This document shows, one piece after another, positions 36,823 through 44,581 of a stretch of DNA of 64,000 nt. This stretch comes from Panacagrimonas sp. (GTDB lineage: Bacteria; Pseudomonadota; Gammaproteobacteria; Nevskiales; Nevskiaceae). Both the position numbers and the translations under genes were made by a program. Each line of letters starts with the position of its first letter. Position 1 is the first letter of the stretch. The notes beneath the pieces were generated by a model, which was not told the DNA's origin, searched no databases, and saw only the letters and a program-made list of their open reading frames with translations. The DNA is taken from assembly GCF_020697055.1 (NCBI RefSeq), contig NZ_JAJFBP010000001.1:124001-188000 (forward strand), written 5' to 3'.

Positions 36823-38322
36823 ATGAACCTTTCGACGATCCTGGACATGGCCGCGGAGGCCTTCGGCGACCGCGTCGGCGTGGTCTGCGGCGACACGCGA
36901 CTGACGTACGCCGAGCTGCGGCAGAAGGCGTACGCGGCCGCGCGAGAATTGCAGGGCAGCGGTGCGCGCCATCTCGCGCTGCTCGACGTCAACAGTCCCG
37001 CGGCGCCGGTGGCGATTTTCGCCGCGGCCTACGCGGGTATCGCGTACGTGCCGATCAACTACCGTCTGACGCCGGACGAGATCAACGAGCTGGTCGGGCG
37101 CGTGGCGCCGGCCGTGCTGGTCGCGAGCGACGAGACGCGTGCGCAGCTCGATGCGCGCGACGAGATCCGCGTGATCTCGCGCGAGCAGTTCCTGTCGCTG
37201 CCGACCGACGCTGCGGCGGAGCCGCCGACGCCGCCGGAGGATCCGCGTGCCGTGGCGGTGCAGCTCTTCACCAGCGGCACCACCGGCAAGCCCAAGGCCG
37301 CGATCCTGCGCCACGAGAACCTGATGGCGTACATCGTCGGCACGGTCGAGTTCGGCTGCGCCGAGGAAGACGATGCGAGCCTGGTGTCGGTGCCGCCGTA
37401 TCACATCGCCGGCATCTCCTCGGTGTTGTCGTCGACCTATGCGTGCCGGCGCATGGTCCAGCTCGAAAGCTTCGATGCGAAGACCTGGGTCGATGCGGCC
37501 ACGCGCGAGCAGGTGAGCAACGCCTTCGTCGTGCCGACGATGCTCTCGCGCATCGTCGAGCACCTGGACGAATCGGCCGTACAGCTACCGAGCCTGCGTT
37601 CGCTGGCCTACGGCGGCGGCAAGATGCCGCAGGCCACCATCGCAAACGCCATGCGCCTGCTGCCGCGCGTGGATTTCACCAACGCCTATGGTCTGACCGA
37701 GACCAGCTCGACCATCGCGGTGCTCGGTCCCGACGATCACCGCGCTGCCGCCGCGAGCCCCGATGGCCACGTGCAGCGACGCCTGTGCTCGGTGGGACGG
37801 GCGACCGGCGCCGTCGAGATCCAGATCCGCGATGACGACGGACGTCCCGTGGCGGCCAACGCCGCGGGCCTGGTGTTCGTGCGCGGCGGCCAGGTGTCGG
37901 GCGAATACCTGCAGCAGGGCAGCCTGCTCGACGGCGAGGGCTGGTTCTCGACCCGCGATCGCGGCTGGCTCGACGACGCGGGATATCTGTTTCTCGACGG
38001 TCGCGCCGACGACGTGATCGTGCGCGGCGGCGAGAACATCTCGCCGGGCGAGATCGAGGACGTGCTGCTGGAACATCCGTCGGTCGCCGACGCGGCGGTG
38101 GTGGCCGTGCCCGACGAGCAGTGGGGCGAGGGCGTCGGCGCGGCGGTCGTGCTCAAGCCCGAGGCCCGGGCTTCGGTCGACGAGCTGCAGGCGCTGGTGA
38201 AATCGCGGCTGCGCTCGTCGCGCGTGCCGCAGCGGATCGTCTTTCGCGATGCGCTTCCGTACAACGAGACCGGCAAGGTGCTGCGCCGCGTGATCCGCCA
38301 GGAAATGGCCGCCGCCAGCTAG
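36823..38322 (+). CDS. Acyl-CoA synthetase (AMP-forming)
   Basis: The protein has 499 residues. ANL motifs are complete: LFTSGTTGKPK near 149-159, YGLTETSS near 288, GWFSTRDRGWL near 375, GGENISPGEIE near 403 and the catalytic lysine in PYNETGKVLRR near 484. It activates a carboxylic acid to the acyl-AMP and then the CoA thioester. The short length resembles fatty-acid and sterol-side-chain ligases. Neighbours (WS/DGAT, SnoaL-like, DUF35/Ltp2-like pair) point to a hydrophobic acid substrate. Confidence 0.92.
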   Translation: MNLSTILDMAAEAFGDRVGVVCGDTRLTYAELRQKAYAAARELQGSGARHLALLDVNSPAAPVAIFAAAYAGIAYVPINYRLTPDEINELVGRVAPAVLVASDETRAQLDARDEIRVISREQFLSLPTDAAAEPPTPPEDPRAVAVQLFTSGTTGKPKAAILRHENLMAYIVGTVEFGCAEEDDASLVSVPPYHIAGISSVLSSTYACRRMVQLESFDAKTWVDAATREQVSNAFVVPTMLSRIVEHLDESAVQLPSLRSLAYGGGKMPQATIANAMRLLPRVDFTNAYGLTETSSTIAVLGPDDHRAAAASPDGHVQRRLCSVGRATGAVEIQIRDDDGRPVAANAAGLVFVRGGQVSGEYLQQGSLLDGEGWFSTRDRGWLDDAGYLFLDGRADDVIVRGGENISPGEIEDVLLEHPSVADAAVVAVPDEQWGEGVGAAVVLKPEARASVDELQALVKSRLRSSRVPQRIVFRDALPYNETGKVLRRVIRQEMAAAS

Positions 38323-38351
38323 CCGAGGGGGGAGTCGGGACGCTTCTTGCA

Positions 38352-38370
38352 AATGCGAAGCGCTCTCAAT
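38352..38370. promoter_or_regulatory. Fur-box-like sequence between convergent genes
   Basis: AATGCGAAGCGCTCTCAAT matches the 19-base palindromic Fur pattern AATGAGAATCATTCTCAAT at 15 positions by hand comparison. It sits between the 3' ends of the acyl-CoA synthetase and piuC genes, not at an obvious promoter, though the adjacent cluster is iron-related. Resemblance is seen; binding is inferred. Confidence 0.4.
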
Positions 38371-38406
38371 AAGGTGGCGGCCGTGAAAATCAGCCGCCGG
38401 CGTTTC

Positions 38407-39078
38407 TCAGGGTTCGGACCAGGCCCGCAGCAGGTTCGCGTAGGTCTTGGTGACGAGGTCGAACTCGGACGTCGCCGTCTGCCCCGCCTTGTCCCACAGC
38501 CCGCGCCGCGCCGTGTCCAGGTCGAACAGCACTTCGCGCCGGGCCGCGTCGCGCACCAGGCTCTGCACCCACAGCACCGCCGCGAGGCGCTCGCCGCGCG
38601 TGACGTCGGCGACGCGATGCAGGGTCGTGGCCGGGTAGACGATGGCCTGACCGGCCTCGAGCTTGTACGCGCTGGTACCGCCCGGGCCTTCGATGACCAG
38701 TTCACCGCCGTCGTACGACGCCGGTTCGGACAGGAACACGGTGACCGCCAGATCGGCGCGCAGGGCACTTGCGCCGCCGCCCGCGGTCATCAGGGCGTCG
38801 TCCATGTGACGGCCGTATCCCATGCCGGTGGTGTAGCGCGAGAACAGCGGCGCGCGCAGTCGCGCCGGCAGCGCGGCGGCGCGAAACAGCTCGTGCGCCA
38901 TCAGCGCCTGCTGCACGCGCTGCGCGGCACCGTCGTCGGTGGCCTGCAGGTTGTGCTTGACCTTGGCGGCGTGCCATCCGGCCGTGCGGCTGCCGTCGGC
39001 AAAGTCGGCGCCGGCCAGCGTGGTACGAACGGCCTGCAACGTGTCGGCGTCGAGCACGCCGGCCAGACACAGATTCAC
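38407..39078 (-). CDS. piuC: PiuC-type Fe(II)/2-oxoglutarate-dependent PKHD hydroxylase
   Basis: The protein has 223 residues, the normal length. Iron ligands are seen as HMD in GRHMDDAL (near 95-97) and a distal His in TTLHRVADVTRGERL (near 155). The last segment RGERLAAVLWVQSLVRD is characteristic of PiuC/YbiX, usually linked to siderophore receptor genes of the Fiu type. The target is unknown. No TonB receptor is next to it; instead it is divergent, only 35 bases away, from imelysin, so the two must share a very compact control region or have promoters inside each other's genes. Confidence 0.9.
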   Translation of the reverse strand: MNLCLAGVLDADTLQAVRTTLAGADFADGSRTAGWHAAKVKHNLQATDDGAAQRVQQALMAHELFRAAALPARLRAPLFSRYTTGMGYGRHMDDALMTAGGGASALRADLAVTVFLSEPASYDGGELVIEGPGGTSAYKLEAGQAIVYPATTLHRVADVTRGERLAAVLWVQSLVRDAARREVLFDLDTARRGLWDKAGQTATSEFDLVTKTYANLLRAWSEP

Positions 39079-39113
39079 GGGATCTCGGGTTCGATGAAAA
39101 GGGTGGCGACGCG

Positions 39114-40427
39114 ATGGCGGTGAACCATATCAGGCTCTGGACGGGCTTCGGCAGCTTCGTGACGGTGGCGGCGAGCGCCGCTGCGACGGCCGCCGTGCCG
39201 GACCAGGCCAAGGCCGCCGGCGCATTCGTCGACGCCGCACCGACGCTGTGGCTGGCGCAGGGCGGCGAAGGCGGCGAAGGCGAGATGCCGTCGTCGTACA
39301 AGCTGCTGTCGCGCGATCCGCAGGCCTACGCATTCGACGTGCGACCGCAGGTGCAGAACTACGTGCGCCTTGTGCACGCGAGCTACGGCGCCGCGGCGAC
39401 GGCGGCCGAGCGGATGCGCGTGGCGATCCGCGCGATGCTCGACCGACCCGGCGCCGAGACGCTGAAGGCCGCGCGCGCCGCGTGGGTCGACGCGCGACCG
39501 CCGTACCTGGTGACCGAAGTCTTCCGCTTCTACGACGGACCGATCGACGTCCGCGCCGACGGCCATCCGGGCCCGGAGCCGCACATCAACGCCTGGCCGC
39601 TCAACGAGGCGTTCATCGATGCCGTGAAGGACCAGCCGCGCAGCGGACTGGTGTGGGACACCTCGATCACGCTCACCCGCGAATCGATCCTGCAGCGCGA
39701 CCAGGTCAGCGACGAGGCCGACGTCACCACCGGCTGGCACGCGATCGAATTCCTGCTGTGGGGCCAGGACCTGGATCCGAACGGGCCGGGCAATCGGCCC
39801 TGGGTCGACTACGTGGCCGGGCAACCGGATCGCGACCGTCGCCGTCTGTACCTGGCGACGGTCACCGACATGCTGGTCGACGATCTGCGCGGCCTCGAAG
39901 CTGCGTGGGCGCCCGACGCCGACAACTACCGCAAGAAGTTCCTCGCGATGGAACCGCGCGAGGCGCTCGGACGCGCCGTCAACGGCGTGGCCAACCTGGT
40001 CGGTCACGAGCTTGCCGCCGAACGCCTGTCGGTCGCGCTCGACAGCGGCGACCAGGAAGACGAGCACAGCTGCTTTTCGGACACCACGCACCAGGACCAT
40101 CTGTTCGACCTGCGCGGCGCCTACGCGGTGTGGCTGGGCAGCAGCGGCGAATCGATGGCGCCGGACAGCCTTCGCGCGCTGACGCAGAAGATCGATCCGG
40201 CGCTGGCGGCGCGCACCGATGCGCTGTTCACGCAGGCGCTGGCGGCGGTCACGCTGATGGACAAGCCGTTCGATTCGATCCTGCGCGCGCCGCCGGGCAG
40301 TCCGCCGCGTCAGCGTGCCGAGGCCGCGGTCGCGGCGTTCCAGACCCTGGCGACGCAGCTGGCGCAGGTCGGACGCCGACTGGGCGTGCTGGTGATCGTG
40401 CCGGGACTGGAGACGCTCGGCGGATGA
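39114..40427 (+). CDS. Imelysin-family (peptidase M75-like) protein
   Basis: The protein has 437 residues with a hydrophobic N-terminus near 12-28 that may serve as an export signal. The imelysin motif GxHxxE is present as GWHAIEFLLWGQD near 207. AERMRVAIRAMLDRPG, FFYDGPID-like FRFYDGPIDV and DTTHQDHLFDLRGAYAVWLG are family segments. Imelysins are periplasmic or outer-membrane iron-uptake components; protease activity is doubtful for most. The stop overlaps the start of the di-heme gene by four bases (ATGA). Confidence 0.9.
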   Translation: MAVNHIRLWTGFGSFVTVAASAAATAAVPDQAKAAGAFVDAAPTLWLAQGGEGGEGEMPSSYKLLSRDPQAYAFDVRPQVQNYVRLVHASYGAAATAAERMRVAIRAMLDRPGAETLKAARAAWVDARPPYLVTEVFRFYDGPIDVRADGHPGPEPHINAWPLNEAFIDAVKDQPRSGLVWDTSITLTRESILQRDQVSDEADVTTGWHAIEFLLWGQDLDPNGPGNRPWVDYVAGQPDRDRRRLYLATVTDMLVDDLRGLEAAWAPDADNYRKKFLAMEPREALGRAVNGVANLVGHELAAERLSVALDSGDQEDEHSCFSDTTHQDHLFDLRGAYAVWLGSSGESMAPDSLRALTQKIDPALAARTDALFTQALAAVTLMDKPFDSILRAPPGSPPRQRAEAAVAAFQTLATQLAQVGRRLGVLVIVPGLETLGG

Positions 40428-41809
40428 AGATGCGTGCCTGGGGCTTCGCGCTGGCGATCGCCCTATTCAATTCCGTTCTCGCGGCGGACGAGCCGCTGCC
40501 GCCGCTGGCGATCGGCGAGAAGCTCGGCGGCGCCGCGGGGCGTCCCGCGTTCGGCCAGACCGCGTTCGCCCTGCCGGCGCCCAATCTCGATGCGAAGCAG
40601 TTGCGCGACTTTTCGTTCGGCAACCGCCTGTTCAACACCAATTGGGTGATCGCCGGCAGCTCCACCGCGAGCTTCGACGGCGTCGGACCGCTGTTCAATC
40701 GCGTCTCCTGTTCCGGTTGCCACGTGCGCGACGGTCGCGGACGGCCGCCCGAGCCCGGCGAGCCGATGGAATCGATGCTCGTGCGCGTATCGATCCCGGG
40801 TCGCGACGCGTACGGCGGTCCGCTGCATCACCCGGTGTATGGCGACCAGATCCAGGACCGCGCGATCCCGGGCGTCAAGCCCGAAGCCACGGTCGTGCTG
40901 ACCTGGGAGGAGGCCGGCGGCACGTACGCCGACGGCGAGGCCTATTCGCTGCGACGTCCGCGCGTCGAACTGCGCGATCCGGCGTACGGACCGCTCGGCA
41001 GCAAGCTGCTGATGTCGCCACGCGTGGCGCAGGGCATGGTCGGCCTGGGATTGCTCGAAGCGGTGCCGGACGAGGCCTTGATCGGAATGGCCGATCCGGA
41101 CGACGCCGATGGCGACGGCATTTCGGGCCGGGTCAACCAGGTCTGGAACGGCGCCACGCGGTCGAAGGCGGTCGGCCGGTTCGGATGGAAATCGAACCAG
41201 CCGAGCATCCGTCAGCAGGTCGCCGGCGCCGCGGCCGGGGACATCGGCATCACCAGCACGGTGGCGCCGGCCGACGCGTGCACGTCCGCGCAGCAGGCCT
41301 GTCGCGAGGCGCTCTCCGGTGGCGGGGCTGAACTCTCCGACGAATTCCTGACCAAGCTGGTGCTGTACTCGCGCACGCTGGCGGTGCCCGACCGGCGCCA
41401 CGTCGGCGATGCGCAGATCGAGCGCGGCGGCGCGCTGTTCGCGTCGGCCGGCTGCATCGCGTGCCATCGTCCGACGCTGCAGACCGGCGCGCACGAGCTC
41501 GCGCAGGTCTCGCACCAGACCATCCATCCCTTCACCGATCTGCTGCTGCACGACATGGGCGAAGGCCTGGCCGACGGTCGTCCCGACTTCGAAGCCGGCG
41601 GTTCGGAATGGCGCACCACGCCGCTGTGGGGACTGGGCCTGATCCCGGACGTCAACGGCCACGAACTGCTGCTGCACGACGGTCGCGCGCGCGGTCCGGC
41701 CGAGGCGATCCTGTGGCACGGCGGGGAAGCGCAGACGTCACGCGAGGCCTTCCGTCGAATGCCTCGCGCCGATCGCGAGGCATTGATCGCCTTCCTGCGT
41801 TCCCTGTAG
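40424..41809 (+). CDS. Di-heme oxidoreductase/putative peroxidase (DUF1111, DHOR)
   Basis: The protein has 461 residues with a signal peptide ending VLA near residue 20. Two c-type haem sites are seen, CSGCH near 101 and CIACH near 345. LLHDMGEGLADG and PLWGLGLIPDVNGHELLLHDGRA are DUF1111 hallmarks. Such proteins are encoded next to imelysins in iron-regulated operons; redox change of iron in the periplasm is the usual proposal. Translational coupling to imelysin supports joint action. Its TAG stop is part of a GTAGCCCGG repeat. Confidence 0.9.
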   Translation: MKMRAWGFALAIALFNSVLAADEPLPPLAIGEKLGGAAGRPAFGQTAFALPAPNLDAKQLRDFSFGNRLFNTNWVIAGSSTASFDGVGPLFNRVSCSGCHVRDGRGRPPEPGEPMESMLVRVSIPGRDAYGGPLHHPVYGDQIQDRAIPGVKPEATVVLTWEEAGGTYADGEAYSLRRPRVELRDPAYGPLGSKLLMSPRVAQGMVGLGLLEAVPDEALIGMADPDDADGDGISGRVNQVWNGATRSKAVGRFGWKSNQPSIRQQVAGAAAGDIGITSTVAPADACTSAQQACREALSGGGAELSDEFLTKLVLYSRTLAVPDRRHVGDAQIERGGALFASAGCIACHRPTLQTGAHELAQVSHQTIHPFTDLLLHDMGEGLADGRPDFEAGGSEWRTTPLWGLGLIPDVNGHELLLHDGRARGPAEAILWHGGEAQTSREAFRRMPRADREALIAFLRSL

Positions 41810-41827
41810 CCCGGGCGAAGCCCGCGG
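41806..41827. repeat. GTAGCCCGG dispersed repeat, copy 4
   Basis: GTAGCCCGGGCGAAGCCCGC begins at 41806 and forms a short palindrome. The TAG at 41807-41809 is the stop codon of the di-heme oxidoreductase gene. Confidence 0.55.
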
Positions 41828-41849
41828 CCGGTTCCAGGCGAGTTCTGTT

Positions 41850-43175
41850 TCAAGCGGGAAGCCGCACCGTCACGCGCGCGCCGCCGAGGTCCGAACGGCC
41901 CAGCTCGATGCGACCTTCGTAGGCCTTCACCACCTCGAAGACCGCGGCCAGGCCGATGCCCTGGCCGGGCTTCTGGATGTCGGCGCGCACGCCGCGCTGC
42001 AACAGTTCCTGCGCGTCTTCGGGAAAGCCCGGGCCGTCGTCTTCGACGTCGATCACGGTGTCCTGGCCGTCGCGCGCGAAGCGCACCCGCACCCGATGGC
42101 CGCCGTACTTGCAGGCGTTGTCCATCAGGTTGCCGAGCATCTCGAACAGGTCGCCGCTGTCGGCGCGCATCCGCAACGACGGCGGCGCGATCACGTCGAA
42201 CTTGATCTGGCGATCGGCGTAGACCTTGGTCAGGGCCTGCGAAATCTTCACCGCGATCGGCCCCGGCACGATCGGTTCGGCCAGCGTGCGACGGCCGGCG
42301 GTGGCCGCCTTGCGCAGCTGGTAGTCGGTGATCTGCTGCATCACGCTGACCTGTTCGCGCAGCGGCTGGCGCATCTCGTCGGGCACGCGCGTCTCGTCGG
42401 AGATGCCGCGCAGCACCGCCAGCGGCGTCTTGAGGCTGTGCGCGAGATCGCCCAGCGCATTGCGGTAGCGCGTCTGCTGGCTGCGCTCGCTGCGGATCAT
42501 CGCGTTGAGTCCCTGCGTCAGCGGCAGCAGCTCGTCGGGGTAGGCGCCGTGGATCTCCGCACGATCGCCGCGCTCCACCGCGTGCAGCTCGTTGACCAGG
42601 CGCCGCACCGGCGCCAGGCCCCAGCGCAGCACCAGGTACTGCACCAGCAGCAGGCCGCCGGCAGCCGCCGCCAGCCACAGCCATAGTTCACGTCGATACG
42701 TGCGCAGCTGGCGCTCGTAGCTGCTGGCGTCCTCGAGCACCACGAACGTGTAGCGCTTGGGATCGTCGGCCAGGTCGATCCAGCGCAGGCCGTAGCTGAG
42801 CGAGAACACCGGCGGCTTGCGCAGCTGGTGGAACGACCACTGGCCCACCTCGGGCATCTTGGGCGGCGGCACTTCCAGGAATTCGGCGGACGTCCACACG
42901 AGGTGGCTGTTCTCGTCGAACAACGCGGCCTGCAGGCCGCTCGCCGGCTGCACCAGGCGCCGATCCGAGATGTCGTTGGGTTCGACGGTCAGATCGCCGT
43001 TGGCGTCGGTGCGCGCGGCAGCCAGCAGCGAATAGACCAGTCCCTCGAGCTTGTCGCGCTGCGCCTGCAGCGTGCTGTCGCGAAACGCGCTGTCGAGCAC
43101 CGCGGCGGTCAGCACGAAGAACGCTGCGAGCACCGCGGTGGCGGCAGCGAGCAGGCGGGCGCGGAGGGAGGTCAT
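41850..43175 (-). CDS. phoQ: Sensor histidine kinase, PhoQ-like
   Basis: The protein has 441 residues. Membrane segments lie at about 8-28 and 164-184 around a periplasmic sensor of about 135 residues, then a HAMP region. The phospho-accepting His246 is in LGDLAHSLKTPLAVLRG; the N box LGNLMDNACKYG and G boxes DDGPGFP and GQGIGLAAV follow. The type of H box and the partner regulator fit the PhoQ branch, which senses divalent cations, acid and cationic peptides. It is downstream of phoP, separated by a 90-base inverted repeat. Confidence 0.88.
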   Translation of the reverse strand: MTSLRARLLAAATAVLAAFFVLTAAVLDSAFRDSTLQAQRDKLEGLVYSLLAAARTDANGDLTVEPNDISDRRLVQPASGLQAALFDENSHLVWTSAEFLEVPPPKMPEVGQWSFHQLRKPPVFSLSYGLRWIDLADDPKRYTFVVLEDASSYERQLRTYRRELWLWLAAAAGGLLLVQYLVLRWGLAPVRRLVNELHAVERGDRAEIHGAYPDELLPLTQGLNAMIRSERSQQTRYRNALGDLAHSLKTPLAVLRGISDETRVPDEMRQPLREQVSVMQQITDYQLRKAATAGRRTLAEPIVPGPIAVKISQALTKVYADRQIKFDVIAPPSLRMRADSGDLFEMLGNLMDNACKYGGHRVRVRFARDGQDTVIDVEDDGPGFPEDAQELLQRGVRADIQKPGQGIGLAAVFEVVKAYEGRIELGRSDLGGARVTVRLPA

Positions 43176-43181
43176 GACGGC

Positions 43182-43273
43182 AGGCGTGAGGCGTTAGGAC
43201 GCTCGCTTCGCGAGCGGTAGGCGTTAGGGACAAAGCCTAACCCCTAACGCCCATCGCCTAACGCCTGACGCCT
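43182..43273. repeat. Nested inverted repeat of GGCGTTAGG / CCTAACGCC units between phoP and phoQ
   Basis: Outer arms AGGCGTGAGGCGTTAGG (43182-43198) and CCTAACGCCTGACGCCT (43257-43273) differ at one base. Inner arms TAGGCGTTAGG (43218-43228) and CCTAACGCC (43243-43251) also pair, and GCTCGCTTCGCGAGC (43201-43215) forms its own hairpin. The whole 92-base block fits a mobile REP-like intergenic element inserted in an operon. Confidence 0.75.
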
Positions 43274-43277
43274 GCTT

Positions 43278-43955
43278 CTAGCTTCGCGGCAGATCCCAGC
43301 GATACCCGCTGCCGCGCAGCGTGGTGATCGGCGCGAGCGATCCATCCGGATCGATCTTGGTGCGCAGGCGACGGATGAAGACCTCGATCACGTTGCTGTC
43401 GCGCTCGTCTTCCTCGGCGTAGAGGTGCTCGGTCAGCGTCGACTTCGAGACCACTTCGCCGGCGTGCAGGATCAGGTACTCGAGCACCTTGAACTCGTAC
43501 GCGGTGAGCTCCACCGGGCGCTCGTTGACCACGACCGTCTTGGCGGTCGTGTCGACCGTGACCGGGCCGCAGGTGAGCTGCGGCTGCGCCCAGCCTCCGG
43601 AGCGGCGCAGCAGGGCGCGTGCGCGCGCCAGCAGCTCCTCGCGATGGAACGGTTTGACGAGATAGTCGTCGGCGCCCGCTTCCAGGCCCTCGACCTTGCT
43701 CTGCCAGCCGTCGCGCGCGGTCAGGATCAGGATCGGAAAGCTGCGCCCGGCCTTGCGCGCCTTGCGGATGATCTCGATACCGCTGGCGCCCGGGAGGCCC
43801 AGGTCGACGATGGCGATGTCGACCGGATACTCGGTCGCCATGTAGAGACCGTTCTCGCCGTCGGCGGCCTGGTCCACCGCAAAACCCTCGTCGGCGAACA
43901 TCTGGGTCACCTGACCACGCAGATGCGGGTCGTCTTCAATCACAAGTGCACGCAT
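43278..43955 (-). CDS. phoP: OmpR-family response regulator, PhoP-like
   Basis: The protein has 225 residues. The receiver domain has the acidic pocket EDD at 7-9, phospho-acceptor Asp51 and Lys in YLVKPF near 101. The C-terminal winged helix ends with RRLRTKIDPDGSLAPITTLRGSGYRWDLP. MRALVIEDDPHLR is typical of PhoP orthologues. Phosphorylated PhoP controls envelope and lipid A genes in relatives; the lipid A-modifying enzyme at the left edge would be a natural target, which is inference. GGAGG lies ten bases before the ATG, with a hairpin just upstream. Confidence 0.9.
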   Translation of the reverse strand: MRALVIEDDPHLRGQVTQMFADEGFAVDQAADGENGLYMATEYPVDIAIVDLGLPGASGIEIIRKARKAGRSFPILILTARDGWQSKVEGLEAGADDYLVKPFHREELLARARALLRRSGGWAQPQLTCGPVTVDTTAKTVVVNERPVELTAYEFKVLEYLILHAGEVVSKSTLTEHLYAEEDERDSNVIEVFIRRLRTKIDPDGSLAPITTLRGSGYRWDLPRS

Positions 43956-43972
43956 GGCCGCTCAACCTCCGG

Positions 43973-43991
43973 CGAACCCCTCGGGGGTTCG
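43973..43991 (-). promoter_or_regulatory. Short hairpin in the phoP leader
   Basis: CGAACCCC (43973-43980) pairs perfectly with GGGGTTCG (43984-43991) around a three-base loop. Read leftward it ends six bases before the phoP ribosome site. There is no T run, so it is not a clear terminator; it may stabilise or modulate the message. Confidence 0.4.
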
Positions 43992-44030
43992 GCGTCAGGA
44001 CAACATCAAGGAAAAAGTGAAACCTCGGAC

Positions 44031-44537
44031 TCAGTGATCCGAGATGAACACGACGCGCACGTCACCATCACGCAACAGCTTGACGCGGTAGCCGTCTCCC
44101 ATCGAATCCACGCTCAGCACGCGCCCACCGCCGTACTGCTGCTGCGCCTGCCGCGCCGCCTGGCCCGCGGTCATCCGCGACGACGAGCGGCCTTCCGATG
44201 ACGAACGGCGATCGACCAGGCTCGCCTCGCGGCCCCGGAAAAAGGGGTTGTCGCCCCGCCGGGACTCGTCGCGTCGGCTGCGATGGTCGTCCCGCCGGCT
44301 CTCGTCGCGCCGGCTGCGGTTGTCGTCGTCGAACCGGACCTCGTCGCGTCGGCTGCGGTTGTCGTTTCGCCGGCTTTCGTCACGCCGGCTGCGATCCTCC
44401 GAGCGGCGCTCGTAGCGCTCGTGCTTCTGGTCCCGGTCCGAGTCGCGGTCCCGATCCCGGTCGCGCGCCGAGGCGTCACCGACGATCCCACCGGCCAGCA
44501 AGGTGGCGAACAACGCCAGGGTGGGAAGGAGTCGCAT
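44031..44537 (-). CDS. Exported PepSY-like protein with Arg/Asp-rich repeat region
   Basis: The protein has 168 residues. The signal peptide ends near DASA (residue 25). The middle, about 26-105, is extremely rich in Arg, Asp, Ser and Glu, with four copies of RSRRDE in a 12-13 residue period. The C-terminal 47 residues (MTAGQAARQAQQQYGGGRVL to VRVVFISDH) form a PepSY-like domain, a small inhibitor or binding module in periplasmic proteins. It sits between the glycine-zipper gene and phoP on the same strand. Function unknown. Confidence 0.78.
   Translation of the reverse strand: MRLLPTLALFATLLAGGIVGDASARDRDRDRDSDRDQKHERYERRSEDRSRRDESRRNDNRSRRDEVRFDDDNRSRRDESRRDDHRSRRDESRRGDNPFFRGREASLVDRRSSSEGRSSSRMTAGQAARQAQQQYGGGRVLSVDSMGDGYRVKLLRDGDVRVVFISDH
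44256..44398. repeat. In-gene tandem repeat encoding RSRRDE units
   Basis: Four degenerate copies with a period of 36-39 bases, each containing a version of CTCGTCGCGTCGGCTGCG on the plus strand. They encode the RSRRDE repeats of the PepSY-like protein. Such in-frame repeats can vary in number between strains. Confidence 0.7.
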
Positions 44538-44581
44538 TGGACGCAATTCTAGACGGGCAGAGGATCCGTCGACGGTGCGGA

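Noticed and set aside
44256..44398. Repeat array resembling a CRISPR
   Set aside because: The units are degenerate, in frame, without unique spacers, and encode RSRRDE in a protein.
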